Positions 16,592 to 25,527 are shown, numbered from the stretch's first letter. The stretch is 64,000 bases of DNA from CAVSSX01 sp963730735 (GCA_963730735.1 CAVSSX010000008.1:571467-635466), one strand, 5' to 3'. Made by a program: numbers and translations. The notes: generated by a model from the sequence alone, not told the origin.

Positions 16592-17769
16592 ATGCAGCGG
16601 TTTCGGTTACTGGCGACGGCCACGGCACTGCTGCTGGCGGGAACGCCAGCATTAGCTGCTGCCGGACTCCGCAGCCTCGGCGTCCGACGTCGGCCACCTC
16701 ACCACTACCTGTAACGGGACGCTGCCCAGTGGCTCGGTGGTGGGAATGGCCGCCACGCCGGATGACGACGGCTACTGGATCGCCGGCAGTGCGGGGCAGA
16801 TCGTCGCGTGTGGTGACGCCATGCCATTCCCCTCCCTGGCCGTGACGCCGGCGCATCCGATCGTCGGTATCGCTCGAACTCCGGACGGGGGCGGCATCTA
16901 TTTGGTTGCCTCCGACGGCGGGATCTTTACCTTCGGTGACGCCGAGTTTCTCGGCTCTACCGGCTCGATGGTGCTGAACAAGCCGATCGTGGGAATGGCC
17001 ATCACGACCACCGGCAGCGGCTACTGGCTCGTGGCGAGCGACGGTGGGATCTTCGCCTACGGCGATGCCGGATTCTACGGCTCCACAGGCTTGCTGAAGC
17101 TCAATCGACCTGTCGTCGGCATGTCGCCCACCGCTTCGGGCAGCGGCTACTGGCTCGTTGCATCCGACGGTGGAATTTTCGCCTTCGGTGATGCCACATT
17201 CCTCGGTTCGACCGGCGGCATGTCCCTCAACAAGCCGGTCGTAGGAATGTCGTCCACCGCCAGTGGCGGCGGCTACTGGCTCGTCGCCTCAGATGGGGGG
17301 ATCTTCGCCTACGGGGCGCCGTTCCTCGGTTCGACAGGGTCGATAACTCTCAGCAAGCCCATCGTCGGTATGGAGTCCAACAGCCCAGCGAATGGCTACC
17401 GATTCGTCGCCAGCGATGGCGGGGTATTCACGTTCGGAGCGTCGCAGTTCTATGGCTCGGCCGTGGCGCCGCCCGCCGCTGCCGTCGCCGACCCCCGGTG
17501 CGCCGTCGTGCAGCGCATCCATGTCCAACGCGAATCCTTCGGATGGTGGCACGGTGACCGTCAACATCATGTCGAACCAGCCGAACAGTGCCATAACGGC
17601 AACAGCGCACTACAAGACAACGACGACAACGGAGCCCGGAAGTTCGACCAACGCCTCGGGCGCTGGATCGGTCACGTTCGACATCGGCCACCCGGCAGTC
17701 GGCTATCAGGTCGCAGTATCGGTAACCGTGGGCGCAGCCTCGTGCGGCACGGCGTTCACTCCGACCTGA
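16592..17769 (+). CDS. Secreted repeat protein with C-terminal Ig-like domain (two frame breaks)
   Basis: About 391 aa. A signal peptide (MQRFRLLATATALLLAGTPALAAA) starts at ATG 16592. One extra G at 16664-16665 must be removed to continue into DSAASASDVGHL and the repeats. About six 42-residue repeats follow, each reading roughly IVGM...GSGYWLVASDGGIFAFGDA.F.GSTG. A second extra base in CCCCC 17492-17496 must be removed to enter a Ser/Thr-rich domain (SNANPSDGGTVTVNIMSNQPN ... SVTVGAASCGTAFTPT). Such repeats are common in secreted Acidimicrobiia proteins and probably form a beta-propeller. Ligand unknown. Lower GC than neighbours. Confidence 0.75.
16737..17460 (+). repeat. Tandem 42-codon (about 126-bp) repeats
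   Basis: About six degenerate units inside the secreted repeat protein, with the best-conserved core SGYWLVASDGGIFAYGDA. DNA copies differ at many third positions, so the repeat is held by protein selection rather than recent duplication. Confidence 0.8.
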
Positions 17770-17879
17770 GGGTCTTCACCGTTTGCGAGGTAGAGCAGGC
17801 GACGTGACAGCACGCCACCCGACCCTGGCGCGTGCTGGGCATTCCCTGCACAACGTTCGTTCGGCCGGTGGCTGCGAGC

Positions 17880-18629
17880 TCACCTGTAGCCAGGTGGAAG
17901 TCCTTGCACACCTCCGGCAAGCGGTGGGGGCGCCAGGGGTGGCGGAATAGGTTCCGTTTGTCCCTGCGGTGCAACATTTTCGATCGGAGGCCCGATTTCT
18001 GGCCGCGGCGCGTCAGCCTCGGGCAATGTCGGCCGCGTAGCGTTGTGGGCCGCGATCAGCTGGCGGATTTCTGCGACGACCTGTGACGTGTCGCCACCGA
18101 AGATCGCCAGAGCGGTATCGACACGAGGCTCAACCCAGCCGTCGATTGAACTTCCGTAGCTGATGACGGTCGGCTTCTGCCGGTTCGACACGGCGATACG
18201 GAGGTGGCCGCCACCCGCGTCGATCGAAATCACCTTCGAGAATTGGCACTCCACTGTCCGCTTGCTGCCCGTAAAGATCAGCCGCTGCGTTGTGAGGTAC
18301 ATGGTGCCCGTGTCAATCACCGTCGGTGCCTCATTGCCAGGCACATAGTGCCCCCGGGAGCGCCCGACCCGTCCCCGCACACCGAAGCCCAGAGGTACGG
18401 ACACCCCCGACGAACCGCCGGTCCAATGCCCCTGGCCTTTTCGGATCTCCACGAGTCCGACGCCCCGGATCAAACACACCACCGATTCGCCGGGCTTCAG
18501 AACGATGTCGTTGCTCCCGAACCCGCAACCGGCCAGGGCGATCTGGAGAACCGATTCCAGTTCGTCCTTGCGCTTGCTCCAGTTGTCGAGGTCCTCCTGG
18601 GCCTTTCTGGCCTTGCGCTTTTCGAACAC
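17880..18629 (-). CDS. PH/GRAM-like domain protein with proline-rich tail
   Basis: Cytoplasmic-looking protein of 249 aa; I do not recognise a named family. A charged coiled start (FEKRKARKAQEDLDNWSKRKDELESVLQ) is followed by a beta-rich domain with TGTMYLTTQRLIFTGSKRTVECQFSKVISID, the typical second half of a GRAM/bacterial PH domain (about 105-165), and a C-terminal Pro-rich tail (PPPLAPPPLAGGVQGLPPG). Codon GC is lower than in neighbouring genes. Convergent with the repeat-protein gene and divergent from the potassium channel. Possibly a membrane-lipid or stress sensor, unproven. Confidence 0.7.
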   Translation of the reverse strand: MFEKRKARKAQEDLDNWSKRKDELESVLQIALAGCGFGSNDIVLKPGESVVCLIRGVGLVEIRKGQGHWTGGSSGVSVPLGFGVRGRVGRSRGHYVPGNEAPTVIDTGTMYLTTQRLIFTGSKRTVECQFSKVISIDAGGGHLRIAVSNRQKPTVISYGSSIDGWVEPRVDTALAIFGGDTSQVVAEIRQLIAAHNATRPTLPEADAPRPEIGPPIENVAPQGQTEPIPPPLAPPPLAGGVQGLPPGYR

Positions 18630-18766
18630 CCTTCCCCCCGTCTGATCCGCTTCGGCACCATAACTTCGACCGGTCGCGTAGATCCACCGAACTCGGGATT
18701 ATCGACAACGTCGTCTCGTCCAATGATCACCGTTGTCGCAGTTCCGCGGCATTACCTTTTTCGCCG

Positions 18767-19573
18767 ATGACCCAACGATCACGCCCCACCCTGGCTCGAT
18801 CACAGGAGGCATACGACGCCTTCGCACGGGCGGTGGAGCTCCCCCTCACGATTCTGTCGTTGCTGTGGCTACCGGTCCTCGTCCTTCCATACATCCTCAC
18901 CCTGTCGAGCTCAGTACGAGAGACCTTCGACGCCATCGACTATTTCGTGTGGGCCGCCTTCGTCGTCGAGTACGCGGTCAAGCTGTACCTGACACCCGAC
19001 CGGAAGCGCTTCTTCACCCACCACATCCTCGATCTGCTGGTTATCGCTCTACCGATCTTCCGACCGCTGCGAGCTGCCCGGCTGCTTCGACTGGTGAACC
19101 TCGGCCGTGTGGGCATCGTCCTGGCGAACGCCCTTCGAAGGACGCGGGCGCTGTTCACCCACCGAGGACTTCATTTCGTTCTGCTCGCCGTTCTGGCCAT
19201 CGTCTTTGCCTGCTCGGCCCTCGTTCTGTCGTTCGAGCATCACGCCAAGGGATCGAACATCCACAACTTCGGCGAAGCCCTCTGGTGGGCGCTCGTGACA
19301 GTGACGACGGTCGGCTACGGGGACAAGTACCCGGTGACGGCCGGTGGACGCGGCGTCGCTGCGGTACTCATGGTCGTCGGCATCGGGCTCATCGGTGTCC
19401 TGACGGCCACCGTGGCGTCCTACTTCGTGGAGCAGAGCAACGACAACGAGCGGGCCGAGCTGTTGGTCCGCCTCGAGCGCATCGAGACGCTTCTGACACA
19501 CTTGGCCGGCGCACCCGCCGGCGAGCACAGCTCCCCGGCAGCCGAACTCGCGGTCTCCGAACCCGAGTCCTAA
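18767..19573 (+). CDS. Voltage-gated-type potassium channel (6-TM Kv/KvAP-like)
   Basis: Protein of 268 aa with six membrane helices. An Arg-rich S4 voltage sensor is visible (FRPLRAARLLRLVNLGRVG), followed by the S5-pore-S6 unit with the potassium selectivity filter TTVGYGD and a C-terminal coiled coil (NDNERAELLVRLERIETLL) that would make the tetramer. ATG 18767 is the first start before the initial helix; the longer open frame upstream overlaps the divergent gene and is not coding. No RCK domain. Start has no clear ribosome site. Confidence 0.9.
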   Translation: MTQRSRPTLARSQEAYDAFARAVELPLTILSLLWLPVLVLPYILTLSSSVRETFDAIDYFVWAAFVVEYAVKLYLTPDRKRFFTHHILDLLVIALPIFRPLRAARLLRLVNLGRVGIVLANALRRTRALFTHRGLHFVLLAVLAIVFACSALVLSFEHHAKGSNIHNFGEALWWALVTVTTVGYGDKYPVTAGGRGVAAVLMVVGIGLIGVLTATVASYFVEQSNDNERAELLVRLERIETLLTHLAGAPAGEHSSPAAELAVSEPES

Positions 19574-19630
19574 CGTCGTCTGGCCGACGCCCCCGAGCGG
19601 ATGCCGCTCCGCAGCCGTAGGCCCGTCGGC

Positions 19631-20245
19631 CTACTGCGCCAACGCCGCGTCCACCAGGCCGGTGGCGATCTCCTTGGCCGTGACGGCGGCGCTGGTGTCA
19701 CGGTCCATCCAGGCGGTGACCACGACGCCGTCGTAGAGCAGGGCCAGCTGCCGGGCCAACGACTCGGGATCGGCCACCCCGGCCTCGGTGGCCAGCTGGG
19801 CCAACAGCTCGTGGAGCCACCCCCGGAACCCGTTGGTCATCTCCTCCACCGTGCCGCCCCGGGGCGACTCGGCGCTGGCGCCGAGGAAGGCACAGCCCCG
19901 GTAGCCGGGGGTCGAGATGGTGTCCGCCTGGACGTCGAAGACCCCGAGCAGCCGCTCCCGGGGCGTCGTCCAGCGCTCGGCCAGCGCCCGGTCCATGCGG
20001 CCCTTGATGCTGGCGTGGCGGGCCTGCAGGTAGGCCCGGACCAGCTCGTCCTTGGAACCGAAGGTGCTGTAGAGCGTGGCCTTGGCCACCCCGGCCCGCT
20101 CGATCACCCGGTCGATGCCGACGGTGTGGATGCCCTCCTCGTAGAAGAGCTCGCTGGCCGCCGCCAACAGGCGCTCGCGGGCCGTGGGCTCGGTGGCCGC
20201 ACCTGTCGGCGCCGCCACCTCAGTCGTTGCTGTCGTCGCTGCCAT
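19631..20245 (-). CDS. TetR-family repressor of the divergent MFS transporter
   Basis: Repressor of 204 aa. The N-terminal helix-turn-helix is clear (ELFYEEGIHTVGIDRVIERAGVAKATLYSTFGSKDELV) and the ligand domain has YRGCAFLGASAESPRGG, typical of the subgroup that controls small-molecule exporters. It is divergent from the MFS gene with a 77-bp gap that holds two palindromic operators, one inside the MFS promoter spacer, so it very likely represses both itself and the transporter. Confidence 0.9.
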   Translation of the reverse strand: MAATTATTEVAAPTGAATEPTARERLLAAASELFYEEGIHTVGIDRVIERAGVAKATLYSTFGSKDELVRAYLQARHASIKGRMDRALAERWTTPRERLLGVFDVQADTISTPGYRGCAFLGASAESPRGGTVEEMTNGFRGWLHELLAQLATEAGVADPESLARQLALLYDGVVVTAWMDRDTSAAVTAKEIATGLVDAALAQ

Positions 20246-20248
20246 GTC

Positions 20249-20278
20249 TTGACAATAACAGACCGGTCTGTCTACTGT
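20249..20278 (+). promoter_or_regulatory. Promoter of the MFS gene
   Basis: TTGACA at 20249-20254 and TACTGT at 20273-20278 with 18-bp spacing: a good housekeeping-sigma promoter. Operator 1 occupies the spacer. Confidence 0.6.
20258..20271. promoter_or_regulatory. TetR operator 1
   Basis: ACAGACCGGTCTGT, a perfect 14-bp palindrome placed between the -35 and -10 hexamers, so bound repressor would block RNA polymerase directly. Confidence 0.8.
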
Positions 20279-20290
20279 ACAGAGATACAG

Positions 20291-20304
20291 ACAGACCTGT
20301 CTGT
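20291..20304. promoter_or_regulatory. TetR operator 2
   Basis: ACAGACCTGTCTGT, the same 14-bp element with one asymmetric central base, 33 bp from operator 1 (about three helical turns) and downstream of the MFS start point. Confidence 0.75.
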
Positions 20305-20322
20305 TTTGACCGGGAGGGCCCG

Positions 20323-21729
20323 ATGAGCCAGCACACGACCCGCAGCCAGGAGTACCCCGGAACCCAGATGGCCCCGGCGGCGGCTGGCCGCTGGCACCTG
20401 CCCTCGGGGGCGGCCTTCTGGCTCCAGGCCTCCATCGCCGTGCTGCTGCTGGCCGCCTCGAGCGCCCCCACCCCGCTCTACGCCCACTACGAGGCGACCT
20501 GGGGGTTCTCGCCCATCACGGTGACCGTGGTGTTCGGGATCTACGCCGTGGCCGTGCTGGCCTCGCTCCTGACCGTGGGCTCGCTATCGGACCACATCGG
20601 CCGTCGCCCGATCCTGCTGGTGGGGCTCAGCCTGCAGGTGGTGGCCATGGTGGTGTTCGCCACCGCCGGGGGCGTCGGCGACCTGGTCGTCGGGCGGGTG
20701 GTGCAGGGCCTGGCCACCGGGGCGGCCATGGGCGCCGTGGGCGCCGGCCTGCTCGACATCGACCCGGTCAAGGGGACGGTGGCCAACGGCGTGGGCCTCC
20801 TGATCGGGACCGGCTCGGGGGCCCTCCTCTCGAGCCTGCTGGTCCAGTTCCTCCCGGCCCCCACCCACCTCGTCTACCTGGTGCTGGCGGCCATCTTCGT
20901 GCTCCAGGGCGTGGGCGTCCTGCTCATGACCGAGACGTCGTCGCGGACGTCGGGGGCGCTGGCCTCGATCCGGCCCCAGTTCCGGCTGCCCCGGGCGGCC
21001 CGACGGCCGCTCCTGGTGGCCGCTCCGGCCCTGATCGCCGTGTGGTCCCTGGCCGGCTTCTACGCCTCCCTCGGACCGGCCGTGGTCCGGCTGGTCTCGG
21101 GATCGGGCGACGTGGTGCTGGGTGGGCTGGCCCTGTTCACCCTGGCCATGGGGGCCGTGGCCACCGTGCTGTTGACCCGGGCGATGGCGCCCCGGACGGT
21201 GCTGCGCATCGGCGGGGTGGCGCTGGTGGTCGGCGTGGCCATCACCCTGGTGGCCATCTCGACGACCTCCACCGCCCTCTTCTTCCTCGGCTCGGTGGTG
21301 GCCGGGGTCGGCTTCGGCGGCGGATTCCAGGGGTCGCTCCGCACGGTGCTGCCGTTCGCCGCCCCCCACGAGCGCTCCGGGGTGCTGTCGACCATCTACG
21401 TCATCTCCTACCTGGCCCTCGGGCTCCCGGCGGTGGTGGCCGGCTACCTGGTCACCGAGGACGGCAGCGTCCTCGGGACCGCTCGGCAGTACGGGGTGGC
21501 GGTCATGGTCCTGGCCGCCCTGGCCCTCGTCGGGCTGCTCGGCCGGTCCGACAGCACGGCGATGGCCGACTCGGCCGTCGAGGTGGCCATCGACGAGGCG
21601 GCCGAGGAAGCCGGGTCGCTCGGCGGTGCCGTCGACACCGGCTCGGTCGAGGCCACCGTGGTCGACAGCCGGGGCACCGACCATCGGCACGTCGGGGCAC
21701 GGCTGGCCCCGGCCCGCCCCGCCGCCTGA
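20323..21729 (+). CDS. MFS transporter (drug/metabolite exporter)
   Basis: Major facilitator superfamily protein of 468 aa with about twelve membrane helices. The motif A loop is recognisable (GSLSDHIGRRPILLVG), with GRVVQGLATGAAMGAVGAGL in helix 4 and GAPH/APHERSG in the second half. A 60-residue acidic, non-membrane C-terminal tail ends the protein. ATG 20323 has CGGGAGG before it. Control by the divergent TetR makes efflux of an inducing compound the likely role; the substrate is unknown. Confidence 0.9.
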   Translation: MSQHTTRSQEYPGTQMAPAAAGRWHLPSGAAFWLQASIAVLLLAASSAPTPLYAHYEATWGFSPITVTVVFGIYAVAVLASLLTVGSLSDHIGRRPILLVGLSLQVVAMVVFATAGGVGDLVVGRVVQGLATGAAMGAVGAGLLDIDPVKGTVANGVGLLIGTGSGALLSSLLVQFLPAPTHLVYLVLAAIFVLQGVGVLLMTETSSRTSGALASIRPQFRLPRAARRPLLVAAPALIAVWSLAGFYASLGPAVVRLVSGSGDVVLGGLALFTLAMGAVATVLLTRAMAPRTVLRIGGVALVVGVAITLVAISTTSTALFFLGSVVAGVGFGGGFQGSLRTVLPFAAPHERSGVLSTIYVISYLALGLPAVVAGYLVTEDGSVLGTARQYGVAVMVLAALALVGLLGRSDSTAMADSAVEVAIDEAAEEAGSLGGAVDTGSVEATVVDSRGTDHRHVGARLAPARPAA

Positions 21730-21734
21730 CCCGA

Positions 21735-21751
21735 ACCCTCGAGCGGAGGGT
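21735..21751. terminator. Stem-loop between convergent MFS and dapE genes
   Basis: ACCCTC-GAGCG-GAGGGT, a 6-bp stem in the 27-bp gap between two stop codons. No T-tract. Confidence 0.4.
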
Positions 21752-21756
21752 GAACG

Positions 21757-22827
21757 TCAGGTGCGGGTGAGGAGCGAGGTGAGGACCGACCGGGCACGGT
21801 CGAGCGCCGTCCGGTCGACCCGCTCGTCAGGGTGGTGGGCCAGCAGCGGGTCCCCGGGGCCGAAGTTGGCCGCCGGCACGCCGTGGTCGAAGAACGTGGC
21901 GACGTCGGTCCAGCCCACCTTGGCCAACGGGGCCGCCCCGGTGGCCGCCACCAGTCCCCCGAGCAGCGGATGGTCGAGCGACGGGGGCGCCCCGTCGGCC
22001 TGGTCGAGCAGCTCCAGCCGGTCCCCGGCCGCCGGCTCGAGCAGGTCGGCGAAGAGCCCGGCCACCTCGGCCACCGCCTGCTCGCCCCGGCGGTCCGGGG
22101 CGTAGCGGTAGTTGACGGTGAGCATGGCGGCGTCGGGCACCACGTTGTTGGCCACCCCGCCCTCGACCCGGACCGCCTGGAGCTGCTCGGCGTACTCGCA
22201 GCCGTCCAGGGTCACCACCCGGGGTCGGTAGCGCTCCACCCGCCCGAGGGCCTCGGCCAGGCGGTGGATGGCATTGCGACCGGTGAACGGGCGGGCCGTG
22301 TGGGCCCGGACGCCGCCCAGGTGCAGGGCCAACCGGGCCGTGCCCTGGCACCCGGCCTCGACCCGGGCCGAGGTCGGCTCGCCCAGGATGGCGGCGTCGC
22401 CGGCCAGCAGGTCCGGACGATCGGCCCACAGGACGTCCAGGCCGTTGTCGGCCCGGTTGACCTCCTCGCACACGTAGAAGCACCAGGTGACGTCGACCGA
22501 GGGCTCGGGCAGGCTGCGGGCCAGGTCGAGCATGACGGCCAGGCCGCCCTTCATGTCGGCCGAGCCGACGCCCCAGACCACGTCGCCCTCGACCCGGGCC
22601 GAACCGTTGTCGGCCGGCGGGACGGTGTCGAGGTGGCCGGCCAGGATCAGCCGTTGGTCCCGGCCGAGGCTCGTCCGGGCCACCAGGTTGTCGCCGACCC
22701 GGTCCACCGTCAGCCAGGGGCAGGCCGCCAGCTCGGCCGCCACCCGGTCGGCCAGGGCCGTCTCGTGATGACTGACCGACGGCACGTCCACCAGCTCGGT
22801 GGTGAGGGCCAGCAGGTCGGTGGTCAC
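21757..22827 (-). CDS. dapE: Succinyl-diaminopimelate desuccinylase
   Basis: Dizinc amidohydrolase (M20) that releases succinate from N-succinyl-LL-diaminopimelate, 356 aa. Metal and catalytic residues are visible: AGHLDTVP (His, Asp), VGSADMKGG (bridging Asp), CEEVN (catalytic Glu-Glu), LGEPTSARVEAG, and the lid/dimer domain with GGVRAHTARPFTGRNAIH. The C-terminal metal His is in LLAHHPDE. GTG 22827 overlaps the dapD stop (GTGA); the much longer opening upstream is out of frame with dapD and not coding. Follows dapD, the enzyme two steps earlier. Confidence 0.93.
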   Translation of the reverse strand: MTTDLLALTTELVDVPSVSHHETALADRVAAELAACPWLTVDRVGDNLVARTSLGRDQRLILAGHLDTVPPADNGSARVEGDVVWGVGSADMKGGLAVMLDLARSLPEPSVDVTWCFYVCEEVNRADNGLDVLWADRPDLLAGDAAILGEPTSARVEAGCQGTARLALHLGGVRAHTARPFTGRNAIHRLAEALGRVERYRPRVVTLDGCEYAEQLQAVRVEGGVANNVVPDAAMLTVNYRYAPDRRGEQAVAEVAGLFADLLEPAAGDRLELLDQADGAPPSLDHPLLGGLVAATGAAPLAKVGWTDVATFFDHGVPAANFGPGDPLLAHHPDERVDRTALDRARSVLTSLLTRT

Positions 22828-23648
22828 GTCCCGACGCCGTGCTCCCGCAGGATGGCGTTGAGCTGGGACTTGTCGTGTCGCTCGCCCGGCGTGAGGTGCC
22901 GGAGCACCAGGACGCAGGGCAGGAAGAACTCGCCGCCGGGGAACTCCCGGCGCCGGCTGGCCGAGATGCAGACCGACCACGGCGGCACCACACCCCGACC
23001 GAGCTCGTCGCCGGTCTCGGCGTCGATCACCGGGATGGTCGGGTTCAAGATGGTGCCCTCGCCGAGCACCGATCCCTCCCCCACCTGGGCGCCCTGGGTG
23101 ACCATGCACCGACTGCCGATCAGGACGTCGTCGCCGATGACCACCGGGACGGCGTTCGGGGGCTCGAGCACGCCGCCGATGCCCACCCCACCCGAGAGGT
23201 GGACCCGGGCGCCGATCTGGGCGCACGACCCGACCGTGGCCCAGGTGTCGACCATCGTCTCGGGCCCGACCCAGGCGCCGATGTTGACGTAGGAGGGCAT
23301 CATCACGACGCCCCGGGACAGGAACGAGCCCCAGCGGGCCGAGGCCCCGGGCACCACCCGGACGCCGGCCGCCGCGTAGTCGTGCTTGAGCGGGAGCTTG
23401 TCGGCGAACTCGAAGGGACCGAGCTCCTCGGTCTCGATCGACCGCAGGCGGAACAGGAGGAGGATGGCCTGCTTCAGCCACTCGTTGACCACCGTGGTGC
23501 CGTCGGGGCCGACCTCGGCCACCCGGGCCTCGCCCCGGTCGAGGAGGTCGATCGCCTCGTTCACCGTGGCCGCAGCCTCGGGGTCGTCGGGGGACAGCTC
23601 GCTCAGACCCTCCCAGAGGGTCTCGATCTTCGATTGGAGGTCGGCCAT
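22824..23648 (-). CDS. dapD: 2,3,4,5-tetrahydropyridine-2,6-dicarboxylate N-succinyltransferase (proteobacterial-type)
   Basis: Succinylates tetrahydrodipicolinate, 274 aa. N-terminal helical domain (SKIETLWEG..., TVVNEWLKQAILLLFRL) followed by a left-handed parallel beta-helix of hexapeptide repeats (SRGVVMMPSYVNIGAWVG, IGARVHLSGGVGIGGVLEP, VIGDDVLIGSRCMV). Length and motifs match the E. coli-type enzyme rather than the longer mycobacterial DapD. ATG 23648 precedes ADLQSKIE. Coupled to dapE. Confidence 0.94.
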   Translation of the reverse strand: MADLQSKIETLWEGLSELSPDDPEAAATVNEAIDLLDRGEARVAEVGPDGTTVVNEWLKQAILLLFRLRSIETEELGPFEFADKLPLKHDYAAAGVRVVPGASARWGSFLSRGVVMMPSYVNIGAWVGPETMVDTWATVGSCAQIGARVHLSGGVGIGGVLEPPNAVPVVIGDDVLIGSRCMVTQGAQVGEGSVLGEGTILNPTIPVIDAETGDELGRGVVPPWSVCISASRRREFPGGEFFLPCVLVLRHLTPGERHDKSQLNAILREHGVGT

Positions 23649-23676
23649 GGGCCGATCGTACCCGGGGCCGCCCAGC

Positions 23677-24126
23677 TCACCTGTGCTCTCCCCGGCCCCC
23701 GGATCGGGCCCGATCCCCCGGCCTCCGGTCGGCCAGGGCCAGGGTCAGGCCGACCAGGCCACCGAAGGCCAGGTGGTCGGCCACCTGGGGACCCTGGGGC
23801 AGGGCGGCGATGGCCGGCAGCCGGCGCCCGACCAGCCCGAGGTCGAGGGCGGCGATCGCCCCCCCGGCCAGGACGCCGGCGGCCACCCGGCGGCGGGTGG
23901 GCAGGAGCCAGGCCAGCACCACGCCCCAGCCGAGCGACAGGACGACGTGGGCCAGGGCGCCCCGCACCAGCGTCGGTCGACCGAGCAGCGACCCGGCGGC
24001 CCGGCTGGCCGCCAACGGGTCCCGGCCGGCCCGCCAGCCGTGGAGGGTGGACGGCGCCCCGCTGGCCACGCCGGCCACGGCGCCGGCCAGGAGGCCCCGT
24101 CTGACGGTGGCGGCGGTCGGGCTCAC
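23677..24126 (-). CDS. Small membrane protein between dapC and dapD, unknown
   Basis: Protein of 149 aa with about four short hydrophobic segments (GLLAGAVAGVASGAP, ALAHVVLSLGWGVVLAWLL, VAAGVLAGGAIAALDLGLV, LAFGGLVGLTLALAD). GTG 24126 overlaps the dapC stop (GTGA), so it is co-translated in the dapC-x-dapD-dapE operon. I do not recognise it. No sign of catalytic motifs. Confidence 0.65.
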   Translation of the reverse strand: MSPTAATVRRGLLAGAVAGVASGAPSTLHGWRAGRDPLAASRAAGSLLGRPTLVRGALAHVVLSLGWGVVLAWLLPTRRRVAAGVLAGGAIAALDLGLVGRRLPAIAALPQGPQVADHLAFGGLVGLTLALADRRPGDRARSGGRGEHR

Positions 24127-25307
24127 CGCCCCCAGCCGGCGGCGGCCAGGCGCTCGGCCACCAGCTCCAGGCGGGCCATCGGCTGGACCACGGCGATCCG
24201 CACGTGGTCCAGTCCAGGCTCGCCGTACAGGTCGCTCGGGCTGACCAGGAGGCCGGCGTCACGGGCCAGGGCCTCGGCCAGGGCCCACGGGTCGGGCCAG
24301 CGCTCGGGGACGGCCAGCCACAGGTAGAAGCCCCCGGCGGGCAAGTCGACCGGGCAGCCGGCCTCGGTGAGCGCCGCCGCCAGGAAGCCCAGCCGCTCCA
24401 GGTAGCGGTCCCGCTGCTCCTCCACGTGGCGGTCGTCGTCGAAGGCCACCGTGGCCGCCGCCTGCACCGGCCCCGGGACCATCAGGCCGGCGTGGCGTCG
24501 GACCTCGCGCAGGTAGGTGACCAGGTCGGTGTCGCCGGCGAAGAAGCCGGCCCGGATACCGGCCAGGTTGGACCGCTTGGACAGCGAGTGGACGGCCACC
24601 ACGCCCTCGGTGCCGTGTTCGAGGATCGAGCGGGGCACGCCCTGCCAGGTGAACTCGGCGTAGCACTCGTCGGAGAAGACGGGCACCCCGTGGGCCCGGC
24701 CCCAGTCGGCCACGGCGCCCAGCTCGGTCAGCCCGCCGGTCGGATTGGAGGGCGAGTTGGCCCAGAGCAGGAGGGCCCGGTCGACGTCGTGGCGGTCGAC
24801 GGCGGCCAGGTCGAGGCCCGTGCCGTCGGCCGTGGCCGGCGGCACGGCGACCGCCCGGCACCCGGCCAGGGTGGCCCCCATGGCATAGGTGGGGTAGGCG
24901 ACGGCCGGGTACAGCACGGTGTCGCGGCCGGGGTCGCGCCGGTGCAGGTACTGGGCGGTCGAGGCGACCATCTCCTTGGTGCCGACGCACACCGCCAGCT
25001 GGTCGGGCCCGAGGTCGACCCCGAAGCGCCGGGCCATCCAGCCCCGGGCGGCCGTGCGCAGGTCGGCCGAACCGATCGAGGCCGGGTACCCCCGCTCGGT
25101 GCCCGAGGAGGCCAGGGCCTGGAGGACCGCCGGCGGTGGTGGGTCGCACGGCGTCCCGATCGAGCAGTCGACGAGGCCGCCGGGGAGCGCCTCGGCCAGC
25201 ACGGCGTACTCGGCCAGCCGGTCGTAGGGGTAGGCCGGCGGGACGAAGGGTGGCGGGGCGTAGCGGGCCACCGCCTGCTCGTTCGTCGCTCCGGTGTCCT
25301 CGCCCAC
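24123..25307 (-). CDS. dapC: Succinyldiaminopimelate transaminase (class I/II aminotransferase)
   Basis: PLP enzyme of 394 aa that aminates N-succinyl-2-amino-6-ketopimelate. Fold-type I features: IGTPCDPPPPAVLQAL, NSPSNPTGG (PLP-ring Asn), FSDECYAEF (Asp/Tyr), and the Schiff-base Lys in SLSKRSNLAG, followed by AGFFAGD. The C-terminal substrate Arg is in HVRIAVV. GTG 25307 is preceded by GAGGGAGG; the extra upstream opening is arginine-rich shadow. First gene of a four-gene dap operon, which supports DapC over other aminotransferase roles. Confidence 0.9.
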   Translation of the reverse strand: MGEDTGATNEQAVARYAPPPFVPPAYPYDRLAEYAVLAEALPGGLVDCSIGTPCDPPPPAVLQALASSGTERGYPASIGSADLRTAARGWMARRFGVDLGPDQLAVCVGTKEMVASTAQYLHRRDPGRDTVLYPAVAYPTYAMGATLAGCRAVAVPPATADGTGLDLAAVDRHDVDRALLLWANSPSNPTGGLTELGAVADWGRAHGVPVFSDECYAEFTWQGVPRSILEHGTEGVVAVHSLSKRSNLAGIRAGFFAGDTDLVTYLREVRRHAGLMVPGPVQAAATVAFDDDRHVEEQRDRYLERLGFLAAALTEAGCPVDLPAGGFYLWLAVPERWPDPWALAEALARDAGLLVSPSDLYGEPGLDHVRIAVVQPMARLELVAERLAAAGWGR

Positions 25308-25527
25308 GGCCGTCCTCCCTCGTCGCCCCGCACGGTAACTGCTGGGCGCCCGGGCGCGGGTCGGTGCCTCGGGCGGCCGCCCCCACATCCTTGCGGGTCA
25401 ACCAAACGGTCGGTAGCGTCGGCCGGGTCCGCACCAGGGTGGGGGACGCCGTCTCGGAACGCTCGGATCGTGGCCAGGGTCGCGCCGGTTGGTGCTGCGA
25501 CGGCACGCAGAGAGGGGACGCTCGACC

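Noticed and set aside
16555..16845. 96-codon open frame over the start of the secreted repeat protein
   Set aside because: Arg/Ser-rich and out of frame with both the signal peptide and the repeats.
16737..17460. CRISPR-like array suggested by about 126-bp tandem repetition
   Set aside because: Repeats are coding, degenerate at the DNA level and in frame; no short identical repeats with unique spacers.
2263..17496. Programmed ribosomal frameshifting as explanation for broken frames
   Set aside because: No common slippery sequence or downstream structure, both +1 and -1 breaks, and unrelated genes affected; sequence error is simpler.
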